From Bacteroidota bacterium (GTDB lineage Bacteria; Bacteroidota; Bacteroidia; Bacteroidales; Lentimicrobiaceae), in contig WSXX01000018.1 in the NCBI GenBank assembly GCA_009773515.1, positions 1-64,000 on the forward strand: a stretch of DNA of 64,000 bases, read 5' to 3'. This document shows, in pieces, positions 29,002 through 39,160 of this stretch. Each line of letters begins with the position of its first letter. Position 1 is the first letter of the stretch. The position numbers and the translations under genes were made by a program. The notes under the pieces are model-generated. The model was not told where the DNA came from. It ran no database searches and saw only the letters and a list, made by a program, of their open reading frames with translations.

Positions 29002-30672
29002 ATGCCAGACAAGGGTTCAATCCGAAACTTAATAACCTTGCGAAGTGATATATCGTCGTTGATGTATTACACCATGATTCTGCTTGCGGTCTCCATTCCA
29101 TTATCAGAGTTTGGAATGAGTATCTCACAGTTTCTGTTGCTTGGCCTCTGGATATTTGAAGGCGCTGAGAAAAGAGATGCCGGTTCATCAAACCACCCTC
29201 AGATAAGCAAAGTAAAGAGAGTTATAATCAATCTGGCATGTAAATTCAGAATGCTGTTTAATAACCCGGCTGCAATGGTTGTGGTTTCATTTTACATATT
29301 GCACCTGATCGGCATTATTTATACTTCTGATTTAAATTATGCATTGAAAGATCTGAGGATCAAGCTTCCGCTTATAAGCATTCCGGTAATTCTTGCAACT
29401 TCGGCACCTCTGAGCATAAAAAGGTTTCACAAACTTATGCTTTTCTTTGTATTTGCTGTATTCTCAGGAACAATGGCCAGCATGTACGTGCTATTTACCC
29501 GGCACATTGCTGACCCGAGAGAGTTGAGTATTTTTATTTCACACATCCGCTTCAGCCTGACCATCTGCTTCTCGGTTTTTATCCTGATGTATTTTCTTGT
29601 TAAAAAAATATACACCCGGAAACCTGCTGTTTACACAATGATTGCCGGAGTAGCGTGGCTTATGCTTTTTCTTCTGATTTTAGAATCGGTAACCGGTATT
29701 TTAATTACTGTAATTCTTGGACTAATTTTTCTGTTCTACTACATATTCAGACTCAGGTCACTGGCACTGAAAATAATTGTATCGTTGTTGCTGCTGGCCA
29801 GTATTATACCTGCATATAATTACCTGAATAAAACAGTTAAAGAATACAGTACTCCGGCTCCATTAGATTTTGCCGAACTTGACCGATTTACTGAATTCGG
29901 AACACCTTACCTCCACGACACTGCGACATACGGGATAGAAAACGGCGAATATGTAGGGCTGTATATCAGTATGGTTGAAATGAGGCATGAGTGGAATCAG
30001 AGGAGCAGCCTTGATTTCGACGGTAAAGATTTAAAAGATCATGATCTTAAGCATACACTGATTCGTTATCTTCACTCAAAAGGTCTAAGAAAGAATGCAT
30101 TGGCAGTAAGAAGCCTTTCTGACAAAGAAATCCAGCATATTGAAAATGGGATTGCAAATTCAAAGTATGTAGAACACTTCAACCTGACTTCAAGGCTCGA
30201 GCAAATGGCAATGGGTTATCACAATTATGTCAGGAGCGGCGATCCAAGTGCTTCATCTGTAATGCAACGGGTTGAATACTGGAGAGCCTCGGCATACATC
30301 ATAAAACATAACTGGCTTACCGGCGTTGGCACTGGAGACCTTGACGATGCCTTTAACAAAGCCTACAACGAGCTTGACTCAAAACTGCATGAGTCATTCA
30401 GACTGCGATCTCACAATCAGTTTCTGGCAGTTTTTATTGCTTTTGGGATATTTGGCCTACTTTGGTTTATTTTTACGCTGTTGTACCCCGGATTTAAAAG
30501 CGGAAAGTTCACCAACTACTTTTATCTGGTATTCTTCACCATAATAATTATGTCGATGCTTACAGAGGATACGCTTGAAACTCAGGCTGGTGCAACTTTT
30601 TTTGCATTTTTCAATGCATTGCTTTTGTTTGGGCATAAACGGAATACTGATAAAGCCGAAGAACCCGGCTAA
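29002..30672 (+). CDS. O-antigen ligase/polymerase (Wzy/WaaL-like) membrane protein
   Basis: Multi-TM; WLTGVGTGDLDDAFNKAY..RLRSHNQFLAVFIAFGIFGL motif. Start moved to 29002. Confidence 0.8.
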   Translation: MPDKGSIRNLITLRSDISSLMYYTMILLAVSIPLSEFGMSISQFLLLGLWIFEGAEKRDAGSSNHPQISKVKRVIINLACKFRMLFNNPAAMVVVSFYILHLIGIIYTSDLNYALKDLRIKLPLISIPVILATSAPLSIKRFHKLMLFFVFAVFSGTMASMYVLFTRHIADPRELSIFISHIRFSLTICFSVFILMYFLVKKIYTRKPAVYTMIAGVAWLMLFLLILESVTGILITVILGLIFLFYYIFRLRSLALKIIVSLLLLASIIPAYNYLNKTVKEYSTPAPLDFAELDRFTEFGTPYLHDTATYGIENGEYVGLYISMVEMRHEWNQRSSLDFDGKDLKDHDLKHTLIRYLHSKGLRKNALAVRSLSDKEIQHIENGIANSKYVEHFNLTSRLEQMAMGYHNYVRSGDPSASSVMQRVEYWRASAYIIKHNWLTGVGTGDLDDAFNKAYNELDSKLHESFRLRSHNQFLAVFIAFGIFGLLWFIFTLLYPGFKSGKFTNYFYLVFFTIIIMSMLTEDTLETQAGATFFAFFNALLLFGHKRNTDKAEEPG

Positions 30673-30728
30673 ATCTTCGTTAAAAAAAAATCCCTATCTT
30701 TACCGGTGTAACCCAACTAATTGGTGCA

Positions 30729-31217
30729 ATGAAGCACAAAAGCCTTACCATAAACTACACTGAATCGGAAACGATCTCAGAACTTCAGGAAGCTGATCAG
30801 CAACTGATGCAGGAAGCCATAAAATCTGCCGGAAATGCCTATGCCCCCTATTCAGGATTTGGTGTCGGGGCCGCAGTCTTGCTTTCATCCGGCAAGGTTG
30901 TTACCGGAAATAATCAGGAAAATGCAGCCTACCCATCAGGTCTCTGTGCTGAAAGAGTAGCTTTGTTTGCCGCCTCGGCTTTATATCCTGATGAAAAAAT
31001 AGAAACAATTGTTGTTACAATAAAAACCGCGCACAAATTGGTTGAACCTGTTTCGCCATGCGGAGCCTGCCGTCAGGTTATTGCCGAATATGAAAACCGT
31101 CAGAATCAAAAAATAAAGATTATTTTTTCGGGAGAAACAGGCAAATCCGTTACAGTTGACGGTATCGAGAATTTGCTTCCCATTATTTTCAATTCGCGGA
31201 AAATGAACAAGGAATAG
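30729..31217 (+). CDS. cdd: Cytidine deaminase
   Basis: AYAPYSGFGVGAAVLLSSG..NQENAAYPSGLCAERVALFAA..VSPCGACRQVIAEY. Confidence 0.95.
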   Translation: MKHKSLTINYTESETISELQEADQQLMQEAIKSAGNAYAPYSGFGVGAAVLLSSGKVVTGNNQENAAYPSGLCAERVALFAASALYPDEKIETIVVTIKTAHKLVEPVSPCGACRQVIAEYENRQNQKIKIIFSGETGKSVTVDGIENLLPIIFNSRKMNKE

Positions 31218-31253
31218 CTCAATCTGTTTTAAAACAACACAAGTTTATATCCT

Positions 31254-32120
31254 ATGAAACAAATTCTTGCTCTGGTATCACTGTTTATTCTTCTTACAGC
31301 TATGCGTGGCGATTTGCCTGCATATCAAATATTTAATGAAAAAGGAAAAAGCAGTGATTTCGGCAAACTGCTTAATGCTGCCGCCGATGCTGACGTGGTT
31401 TTATTTGGAGAACTGCACAACAATCCCATTAGTCACTGGTTGCAACTTGAGCTGACAAAAGCATTATACAATAAAAAAAACGGTGCAATTATAATGGGCG
31501 CCGAAATGTTTGAATCAGATAATTCACTGATAATCAATGAGTATCTTGCTAAACGGGTAAATGACCGAAACTTTGAATCTGAAGCACGTTTATGGCCAAA
31601 TTATAAAACAGATTATAAACCCTTGTTGCTCTTTGCCCGCGATAGCAGCGTAAAGTTTATCGCCACCAATATTCCACGTCGTTATGCGTCTCTGGTAAAT
31701 CGTGAGGGATTTGCAGGGCTTGAAACACTTTCGGACGAGGCTAAGAAATATATTGCTCCTTTACCGGTAAAATATGATGCTGAGCTTCCCGGGTATAAAG
31801 GAATGATTGAAATGATGGGTGGCTCCGGTGGACATGTAAATGAAAATCTGCCGCGTGCACAGGCCATTAAAGATGCCACTATGGCTCATTTTATTTTACA
31901 GAATCTTAAAGCCGGATCTACATTTATACATTTTCATGGCACTTACCATTCCGACAACTACGAAGGAATTATGTGGTACCTGCAACAGCAATGCCCTGAT
32001 TTAAAAATAGTAACCATAAACAGTTCAGAACAGGACACCCTCAGCAAACTTGATGAAGATAACAAAGGAAAAGCTGATTTTATAATTGCCATTCCTGCCA
32101 CGATGACGAAAACCCATTAA
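31254..32120 (+). CDS. ChaN-family (DUF399) putative heme-binding protein
   Basis: VVLFGELHNNPISHWLQLELTKAL..MGAEMFE..; AQAIKDATMAHFI. Confidence 0.85.
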   Translation: MKQILALVSLFILLTAMRGDLPAYQIFNEKGKSSDFGKLLNAAADADVVLFGELHNNPISHWLQLELTKALYNKKNGAIIMGAEMFESDNSLIINEYLAKRVNDRNFESEARLWPNYKTDYKPLLLFARDSSVKFIATNIPRRYASLVNREGFAGLETLSDEAKKYIAPLPVKYDAELPGYKGMIEMMGGSGGHVNENLPRAQAIKDATMAHFILQNLKAGSTFIHFHGTYHSDNYEGIMWYLQQQCPDLKIVTINSSEQDTLSKLDEDNKGKADFIIAIPATMTKTH

Positions 32121-32138
32121 GCAGAAATTCCGCTCAAT

Positions 32139-32540
32139 TTATACAATGGCAAAAGTGTAGTTGAGGTTTATCACAAAATTCCAGATGGTAACCACTCCGA
32201 TGGCAAGCAATTTTGCAAAGTAAAAGTTAAATTTTACTTTAGAGACCAATAGCCACAGCACAATCGTATTAATAACCAGTCCTACAAGTGAAATAAGCAG
32301 AAATTTGCCATATTCCACTGCTATTTCGGGATTATTGCTGTGAAAAGTCCAGATACGGTTCAGGTAATAATTTGTGCTTGACGCAATGGTAAATCCTATG
32401 GCGTTGGCGACATACTTCTGTACTTTAAGTTTTTCCTTAAAGATATAAGTAAAACCAAAATCAACTAAAACACCAGAAAATCCGACTACTCCAAACTTGG
32501 CAAACTTGCATGCAACCTCACGGGTTAAAATATCAACCAT
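32139..32540 (-). CDS. GtrA-family membrane protein
   Basis: FAKFGVVGFSGVLVDFGFTYIF..YYLNRIWTFHSN; four TM helices. Confidence 0.9.
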   Translation of the reverse strand: MVDILTREVACKFAKFGVVGFSGVLVDFGFTYIFKEKLKVQKYVANAIGFTIASSTNYYLNRIWTFHSNNPEIAVEYGKFLLISLVGLVINTIVLWLLVSKVKFNFYFAKLLAIGVVTIWNFVINLNYTFAIV

Positions 32541-32573
32541 ATAAAAATCTCTGTAAATTAATCCGGTTAAGGA

Positions 32574-34361
32574 TCAGAGTTGAACAATCAATACTTCTTT
32601 TTTTCCGTTTCTTAAAACCTCAATATTGGCTCTTTCTCCGGCTCTGAGTTTTCCAAGACGACTCATGTAATCATAGATATTTGCAACCGGGAGTCCATTA
32701 ATTGCAATGATCACATCCCCTTTCAACATCCCCGATTTTTCAGCTGGTCCGTCTTTTCTGACTCCCTCTACTTTCATTCCACCCGAGGTTTCACCTCCTG
32801 AAACATCAGGCATAATACCAAGGGTTACTTTCAGATTTCTGCCGTAATGACCAGCCTGATTGCGCGATCCTGATTCTCTGAATTCAGGGGCAGTTTTCAT
32901 GTTGCTCAAAACAGAGGACAAAGTTGCAACAAATTCTGTAACTTTTACCTGTCCGGGGAAGTTAATACGATCAACATTATCATCGGGAGTATGATAGTCG
33001 CTGTGAGCGCCGGTAGTTACGAACAATACCGGGATGCCTTCACCATAAAATGCAGCATGGTCTGAAGGACCATATCCATCGGCAACTTTTCTGATCTCAA
33101 AAGGCGCTGTCGAAGCAAGCGCATCAAGAAGAGAGTCGGCAACGGTAAATGTTCCGGCACCAGAAATGGTAACCACCGGAGATTCAGCACTCAATCTTCC
33201 AACCATATCCAAATTTATCATAGCCTTGATCGATTTCAGGCCAACCGGGCTGTTAGCCACAAAATGACGTGCTCCAACCAATCCCATCTCTTCTGCTCCG
33301 AAAGAAACAAAAAGCATGCTCCGCGAAGTCCGGTTTTCCGATCTTCCAAACCATTCAGCCATTTCAATCAGAGATGCAACTCCCGAAGCATTATCATCGG
33401 CGCCGCCATGTACAGCATGCAAGTCAGGAACCCTTGATCCTGAGCCTGTACCGCCCATACCAAGATGATCATAATGCGCACCCAACACAATATACTCATC
33501 GCGCAAAGCAATATCAGTTCCCGGTAAAACAGCCATAACATTCCGGCTTAAAACTTTTTGCCGTATAACATCAGTTGAAGCCTTTACGATTGAACCAGTG
33601 CTTATATTTACCGGCAATCGTTTGCTCAGCATAATTTTTTCAAGAGAATCGATTGAGGTAGGCTGTAGTTTAAGAACATCAGCGGCCAGCTTACGGGTAA
33701 CCGATATCACGGGAATTCCGGCATCTGAAACAGTTTTATCGTAACTCAGATCAAGCGGCACATCTTTCTTTTCCATGCCCGAAGGTGAAACCATAATCAG
33801 TCCTGCAGCACCCCTGTCGCGAGCGGTCAGCGCTTTTGAACGATCGGTTGCCAACGGAATAAAAGCACTGTTCTGATTTTCAGGTTCAGGATCTCCTCTC
33901 AGAACCATTACCCACTTCCCTTTTACATCAACGGAAGCATAATCATCCCATTTAAAATCCCCGCTGCTACCAGTAATTCCATAGCCTGCAAAAATAACTT
34001 CTGCATCAACCGCCGCTGATGAAGAAAAAGAAAGAGGCATAAAATCTGTAGAAACATCAGCCTTTTGGCCATTTATAAAAAATGTATTGCCTTCACCTTG
34101 TGAAACTCCTGCAACCAGGCTGAAATATTGAAAACCGTTATCTCCGGGGAGTTCAGCTCCTGCGGAACGAAACCTGTCGCGGATATAAACAGCCGCCAGA
34201 GAGTCACCTGTTGTGCCGGCTTTGCGACCTTCAAGTTCATCGGAAGCCAGATAAGTAATATGATTGCGTAACCTGTCCGACATATTCTGCGACCGGAGTG
34301 ACAGTGATATCAAAACGAGGATGACCAATGGAAATATTATTCTGATGGCTGAATTTTTCAT
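32574..34361 (-). CDS. M28-family metallopeptidase with PA-like insert and C-terminal PDZ
   Basis: LGAHYDHLGMGG, GADDNASGVASLIEMAEWF, FVSFGAEEMGLVGARHFV; C-terminal PDZ (KSGMLKGDVIIAINGLPVANIYDYMSRLGKL). Confidence 0.93.
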   Translation of the reverse strand: MKNSAIRIIFPLVILVLISLSLRSQNMSDRLRNHITYLASDELEGRKAGTTGDSLAAVYIRDRFRSAGAELPGDNGFQYFSLVAGVSQGEGNTFFINGQKADVSTDFMPLSFSSSAAVDAEVIFAGYGITGSSGDFKWDDYASVDVKGKWVMVLRGDPEPENQNSAFIPLATDRSKALTARDRGAAGLIMVSPSGMEKKDVPLDLSYDKTVSDAGIPVISVTRKLAADVLKLQPTSIDSLEKIMLSKRLPVNISTGSIVKASTDVIRQKVLSRNVMAVLPGTDIALRDEYIVLGAHYDHLGMGGTGSGSRVPDLHAVHGGADDNASGVASLIEMAEWFGRSENRTSRSMLFVSFGAEEMGLVGARHFVANSPVGLKSIKAMINLDMVGRLSAESPVVTISGAGTFTVADSLLDALASTAPFEIRKVADGYGPSDHAAFYGEGIPVLFVTTGAHSDYHTPDDNVDRINFPGQVKVTEFVATLSSVLSNMKTAPEFRESGSRNQAGHYGRNLKVTLGIMPDVSGGETSGGMKVEGVRKDGPAEKSGMLKGDVIIAINGLPVANIYDYMSRLGKLRAGERANIEVLRNGKKEVLIVQL

Positions 34362-34396
34362 AGAAATACAAAATGATGTGAAAAACAATTAAGATG

Positions 34397-34404
34397 CAAA
34401 AGTA
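34397..34404 (-). promoter_or_regulatory. Putative -7 element TACTTTTG for the M28 peptidase gene
   Basis: TAnnTTTG on minus strand about 35 nt upstream of the selected ATG. Confidence 0.4.
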
Positions 34405-34435
34405 AAAAAAATGCCGGCACCTTAAGCACCGGCCA
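34402..34435 (-). terminator. Possible terminator downstream of the flavodoxin gene
   Basis: Minus strand GCCGGTGCTTAAGGTGCCGGC hairpin followed by ATTTTTTTT; inner stem weak. Confidence 0.5.
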
Positions 34436-34524
34436 ATACACAACACAAACAACACTAATCGTTGTTTGAATAAGGGCACATTGATCTCTGACGATAATAA
34501 AGGTCAGAAGTATAAAAAAAGGGT

Positions 34525-35037
34525 TTAATTAATCTGAAACTCAGTGCGCAACTGGCTCACCCATTTTGAGATACGTTCATCGGTAAGTTCAGGCTGACTG
34601 TCTTCATCAATTGCAAGACCAACGAACTTTCCGTCCTTCTCTGCGGTAGAAAAATAGTATGAATAGCCTTTGGTAGGCCAATAGCCTACAACATTCTGTT
34701 TAAAAGGCAGTCTGCAAAAAACAGTACCCATTCCGTCAACAAAACTTTCAGGATATTCAACCTGATCGCCCAATCCAAAGATGGCAATTTTTTTGTCTTC
34801 GATTTTTGCTTCAACAAGCACATCGATAAAACGCTCCCAATCCTGATGCATTTCTCCGATACCCCAGGCCGAAGTACCTAAAATAAGGCAGTCGTATTTT
34901 TCAAGATCTCCGGTTGATGCAGAACTTACATTATGTAACTCGGCTACACCTTTTCCAAAAGATTTAATAATGGTTTGCGCAGCTTTGTATGTACTTCCTT
35001 TGTGGCTTCCGCCGTAGAAAACTCCAATTTTTCCCAT
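34525..35037 (-). CDS. Flavodoxin-like protein
   Basis: MGKIGVFYGGSHKGSTYKAAQ; YDCLILGTSAWGIGEMHQDWERFIDVL; IAIFGLGDQVEYPESFVDGMG. Confidence 0.9.
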   Translation of the reverse strand: MGKIGVFYGGSHKGSTYKAAQTIIKSFGKGVAELHNVSSASTGDLEKYDCLILGTSAWGIGEMHQDWERFIDVLVEAKIEDKKIAIFGLGDQVEYPESFVDGMGTVFCRLPFKQNVVGYWPTKGYSYYFSTAEKDGKFVGLAIDEDSQPELTDERISKWVSQLRTEFQIN

Positions 35038-35438
35038 TTGGTCCCTGTCGTTTTTATAATAAAATAGATGGCAAATATACTCCTGAACAAACACTAATGC
35101 AAATCAAATCACCAAATAAAAGCAATTCATCTATTTGATAATCAGCATTCAAGAGCACACAAAACCTTTCTATTTTACAAGTAGTCAATTAGTTAGAACC
35201 TTTAAACCATGTAATAATAGAAAAGTTCATTGTTCTGCTTAACTTAATGACAGCACATTGCGGGATACAACTCAATAAATCTTATAAAAATTCAAAAAAT
35301 CGATGTACTTTTAAATTCTTCAGCGAAAAAAGTGTGGATAACAGATTACATTTTAGTTATATAACTATTGATCTGTTAGATAAATGTATCAAGTGTAGCA
35401 TCAAGGGGATGTTAAATTGTTTTCATAAAAAAAACAAT

Positions 35439-36191
35439 ATGAAAAAACTGAACTATGCTTTGGCTGTTGCAGGTGCAACAATAATTTTGATGATGCCGGT
35501 CATAGCTTTTGCCCAACCAGAAACTTCTCTGAATACAGGCGTCGATTTGATGAGTCGCTTTGTATGGAGAGGAATGAATTCTGGAGGATCATCGCCAAGT
35601 ATTCAACCTACACTTGAGTATAGTGCAGGAAGTTTCACTCTTGGCAGTTGGGGTGCTTTTTCGATGAGCGACGGAGTAATGATTCAGGAAGTTGATCTCT
35701 ATCTGATCTATACATTCAAGGATATGGTTAGTCTGACAATAACCGACTATTTCCTTCCGGACGAAACAATTTCCAACAATAACTATTTTGAATTTGATGA
35801 AGATAAAACAGCTCATCTGCTTGAAGTTTCAACTTCATTTGATGGAACTGAGAAAATTCCATTCACACTTATGGCTGCTGTTAACTTCTGGGGAGCAGAT
35901 GCGCTAAAGGCAAATGGGGAAAAACAATTTTCGACTTATTTTGAACTGGGTTATAATGGCAACTTTAAGGAATCAGACTTCAATCTGTTTCTTGGATTTA
36001 CTCCTGACAATCCGGATAAAGACCTTGAAGAATACGGATTTTACGGCCCGCACGCGGGAGTAATGAATATTGGCATCACGGTAGTAAAGGAAATAAAAAT
36101 AACCGACCACTTTTGTCTGCCGTTTATCAGTTCCTTCATTCTCAATCCTATGGATGAGAATGTTTTTCTCGTTGTTGGAATTTCTTTTTGA
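35439..36191 (+). CDS. Putative outer-membrane porin-like beta-barrel protein (TorF-like)
   Basis: Start at MKKLNYALAVAG with signal peptide; SRFVWRGMNSGGSSPSIQPTLEYSAGSFTLGSWGAFS; C-terminal F. Confidence 0.55.
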   Translation: MKKLNYALAVAGATIILMMPVIAFAQPETSLNTGVDLMSRFVWRGMNSGGSSPSIQPTLEYSAGSFTLGSWGAFSMSDGVMIQEVDLYLIYTFKDMVSLTITDYFLPDETISNNNYFEFDEDKTAHLLEVSTSFDGTEKIPFTLMAAVNFWGADALKANGEKQFSTYFELGYNGNFKESDFNLFLGFTPDNPDKDLEEYGFYGPHAGVMNIGITVVKEIKITDHFCLPFISSFILNPMDENVFLVVGISF

Positions 36192-36240
36192 AGTAAAAGA
36201 AACTGAAAACGTTTTGCTGAGTGAAATAAGAATACCAGAC

Positions 36241-36258
36241 TTTTGATCCACATCAAAA
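36241..36258. promoter_or_regulatory. FNR/CRP-like palindromic operator TTTTGAT-CCAC-ATCAAAA
   Basis: Perfect 7-bp arms with 4-nt spacer, containing TTGATnnnnATCAA; followed by TATTTTTG at 36266-36273. Confidence 0.6.
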
Positions 36259-36265
36259 CCTTTTC

Positions 36266-36273
36266 TATTTTTG
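36266..36273 (+). promoter_or_regulatory. Putative -7 element TATTTTTG
   Basis: TAnnTTTG about 55 nt upstream of the selected GTG start at 36328. Confidence 0.45.
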
Positions 36274-36327
36274 CACGTTCATTCACTTTGCAAATTTCCT
36301 GAAAGAAACCACTTTAAAACAAATTTT

Positions 36328-36855
36328 GTGAAACAAACGCTGTTTTTGATTTCGTTCATCGTATTTCTAATCAATTTTTCAATGGCACAAGATGATAATC
36401 AAAGGATTACCGATGAAAAAAGTGGTAAAGAAATCCTTATTGGAACTGTTACCCGTGATGGACTCGAAGATTTCGGAGATTGGTTCAAGGAAGAATACAA
36501 CAATTATCAGCCCGACAGCAGCGATATTGAATCGCTAAAAACATTTAAGTCAGATTATCCGTGGATCTTTATTGTGCTTGGAACCTGGTGCGGTGACAGC
36601 CATCAACAAGTTCCAAGGTTTTTCAGAATACTTGACCAGTTGGAATATCCAAGCGAGAGAATATTTATGGTCGCCCTCGACCGCGACAAAAAAGCCAAAG
36701 ATTTCTGCATTGGTGACTATGACATAAAACTTGTTCCTACTTTTATCGTCACTCATCAAGGCGAAGAAACCGGAAGGATCATAGAAACGCCCTCGGAAAC
36801 GCTGGAACGTGATCTTTTGAATATTTTCCGTGGAAATTCTCCGGCTCCCCGATAA
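36328..36855 (+). CDS. Exported thioredoxin-like protein with a single-Cys WCGDS motif
   Basis: GTG start gives signal peptide VKQTLFLISFIVFLINFSMAQ; FIVLGTWCGDSHQQVPRFFRILDQL; VPTFIVTHQGEETGRIIETP. Confidence 0.75.
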   Translation: MKQTLFLISFIVFLINFSMAQDDNQRITDEKSGKEILIGTVTRDGLEDFGDWFKEEYNNYQPDSSDIESLKTFKSDYPWIFIVLGTWCGDSHQQVPRFFRILDQLEYPSERIFMVALDRDKKAKDFCIGDYDIKLVPTFIVTHQGEETGRIIETPSETLERDLLNIFRGNSPAPR

Positions 36856-36889
36856 CAACCTTCACTCAAATTACTCTAAACATCCCTGA

Positions 36890-37729
36890 ATGATTCTTTT
36901 CGAGACCATCAACCAAACTCATGATTTTTCGTTGCTCAGGCGCGAAGAAGGATTAAGTATAGGATTTGTACCCACAATGGGTGCTTTGCACGCCGGCCAT
37001 ATTTCACTGGTGAGAAAAGCTAGAGAAGAAAATGATATTGTGATAAGCAGCATTTTCGTCAATCCGATACAATTTAACAATCCTGATGACCTTAAAAAAT
37101 ACCCGAGAACACTGGAAAAAGATCTGCAATTGCTAGAAGAAGCAGGTTGCGATCTGGTTTTTTACCCTTCGGTGGACGAAATGTATCCCGAAAAGGTTAA
37201 AAAAGAATATGATTTTGGTGATCTAGCAAATGTTATGGAAGGTGAATTCAGACCCGGCCATTTTAATGGAGTAGCCATTGTTGTGCAAAAACTCTTTGAC
37301 ATCACCATGCCACATCGCGCATACTTTGGCGAGAAAGATTATCAGCAGTTGCAAATTATTAAAGCATTGGTCAGGATTGAAAATCTGGATGTTGAGATCA
37401 GACCCTGCCCCATCAGCAGAGAAAAAGACGGGCTGGCCATGAGCTCACGCAATGAGAGATTAACACCTGAAATGCGCAGAGCGGCACCTTACATCTACAT
37501 GATTCTTAATGAAGCCAAAGGAATGGCACTCAATCATACTGCAGCGCAAATTACTAAATTTGTGAAGTTTAAATTTGATGAACATCCGTTGCTGAAGTTA
37601 GAATACTTTTCTATAGCTTCTGGCGATGATTTGCAGCCTGTAACCGGTCATGCATCAAAAGGCGACATGGGTTTTATTGCAGTTTTTGCCGGTGATATCA
37701 GGCTTATTGATAACATTCAATTAATTTGA
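36890..37729 (+). CDS. panC: Pantothenate synthetase
   Basis: [64 protein letters not shown]. Confidence 0.97.
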   Translation: MILFETINQTHDFSLLRREEGLSIGFVPTMGALHAGHISLVRKAREENDIVISSIFVNPIQFNNPDDLKKYPRTLEKDLQLLEEAGCDLVFYPSVDEMYPEKVKKEYDFGDLANVMEGEFRPGHFNGVAIVVQKLFDITMPHRAYFGEKDYQQLQIIKALVRIENLDVEIRPCPISREKDGLAMSSRNERLTPEMRRAAPYIYMILNEAKGMALNHTAAQITKFVKFKFDEHPLLKLEYFSIASGDDLQPVTGHASKGDMGFIAVFAGDIRLIDNIQLI

Positions 37730-37730
37730 T

Positions 37731-37738
37731 TATTTTTG
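37731..37738 (+). promoter_or_regulatory. Putative -7 element TATTTTTG for panD
   Basis: TAnnTTTG ending 8 nt before the panD ATG (37746). Confidence 0.4.
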
Positions 37739-37745
37739 CAGCGCT

Positions 37746-38093
37746 ATGACAATAGAGATATTAAAATCGAAAATTCACCGGGCAACCATCACCGAAGCTA
37801 ACCTCCATTATATCGGAAGTATCGGCATTGATGAAAACCTGATGGAAGCCGCAAATCTCATCGAATTTGAGAAAGTTCAGGTATTGAACATCAACAACGG
37901 CGAAAGGCTTGAGACCTATGTGATCAAAGGCGAAAGAGGTAGCGGAATGATTTCGCTCAATGGTGCAGCAGCCCGCAAAGCCGTTGCCGGAGATCTGGTA
38001 ATTGTTGCCGCTTTCGCACAGATGACCCCTGAGGAAGCAAGTACATTTAAACCCGCCATTGTTTTTCCCGATAACAATAACCGCATCGTATAA
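37746..38093 (+). CDS. panD: Aspartate 1-decarboxylase
   Basis: [32 protein letters not shown] (Gly-Ser processing site); [15 protein letters not shown]. Confidence 0.96.
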   Translation: MTIEILKSKIHRATITEANLHYIGSIGIDENLMEAANLIEFEKVQVLNINNGERLETYVIKGERGSGMISLNGAAARKAVAGDLVIVAAFAQMTPEEASTFKPAIVFPDNNNRIV

Positions 38094-38101
38094 TCTCCAA
38101 C

Positions 38102-39160
38102 TTGAAAAGTAACCTACGTAATATTTTAAGGTTCAGCCTGTTTCTCGGAATCGGGCTGTTTTTCATATGGCTGTTCATGCGCAACCTTACCGCTGAGCAG
38201 AAAAGTGAAATTTTTCTTTCATTCAGAATTGCTGAATATTCCTGGATAATCCTTGCCTTCGCGCTGGGGATGCTGAGTCACCTGCTGCGATCGCTGAGAT
38301 GGAAAATCCTGATGGAGCCTATGGGATATAAACCCAGAACCAGCAATGTATTTATGGCCGTAATGATAGGCTATCTGGCAAATCTGGCATTACCAAGGCT
38401 TGGCGAAGTGAGCCGCTGCGGCATTCTTACCAAATATGAGAAAATTCCATTCAACAAATCGTTCGGCACCGTTATAACTGAAAGAGTCATTGACATGTTC
38501 ACTTTTGTGCTGATATTCTTTATTATGATTTTTACCCAAACCGAAAAAATTCACACTTATATTGAACAGAAAATTTATATTCCTCTTGAGCAAAAGTTCG
38601 ACTTTAACCTTATCGGCGGTAACTATCTGATGTTTTTGATTTCAGGTTTTATGGTTGCTGGAATTATCGCTGTTATAATCATCCATAAAAGGTACAAACA
38701 TACCAAAGTATATAAAAAATTCTACAATGTGCTTACCGGGCTGCTTGAAGGAATGCAATCATTGACCCGTATAAAAAGACCTTTTCTGTTTGTGTTTTAT
38801 AGTATTGCTATTTGGGTGCTTTATCTGTTGATGGCTTATGTCGTATTTTTCAGTCTGAGTGAAACCGCGGAACTTGGTTTTGATGCAGGGCTGGCGGTAC
38901 TTATTTTCGGATCTATCGGAATAATGATTGTGCAGGGAGGTATAGGAATATATCCGGCAATTGTAGCTGAAACCCTTTTTCTGTGGGACATTCCTGAAAC
39001 AAAAGGTTACGCTATGGGCTGGTTGATCTGGGCATCACAAACCCTGATGATTCTGATTGCAGGTATATTTTCACTACTTTTACTACCCCTATTCAATAAA
39101 AGCACCTATGACGAAAAAAGAAGCCATTCAGCGCAAGATTCTAAAACAACCGGAGCTTGA
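38102..39160 (+). CDS. Lysylphosphatidylglycerol synthase TM region-like (UPF0104) membrane protein
   Basis: Multi-TM; LLRSLRWKILMEPMGYKPRTSNVFMAVMIGYLANLALPRLGEVSRCGILTKYE. Confidence 0.88.
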   Translation: MKSNLRNILRFSLFLGIGLFFIWLFMRNLTAEQKSEIFLSFRIAEYSWIILAFALGMLSHLLRSLRWKILMEPMGYKPRTSNVFMAVMIGYLANLALPRLGEVSRCGILTKYEKIPFNKSFGTVITERVIDMFTFVLIFFIMIFTQTEKIHTYIEQKIYIPLEQKFDFNLIGGNYLMFLISGFMVAGIIAVIIIHKRYKHTKVYKKFYNVLTGLLEGMQSLTRIKRPFLFVFYSIAIWVLYLLMAYVVFFSLSETAELGFDAGLAVLIFGSIGIMIVQGGIGIYPAIVAETLFLWDIPETKGYAMGWLIWASQTLMILIAGIFSLLLLPLFNKSTYDEKRSHSAQDSKTTGA

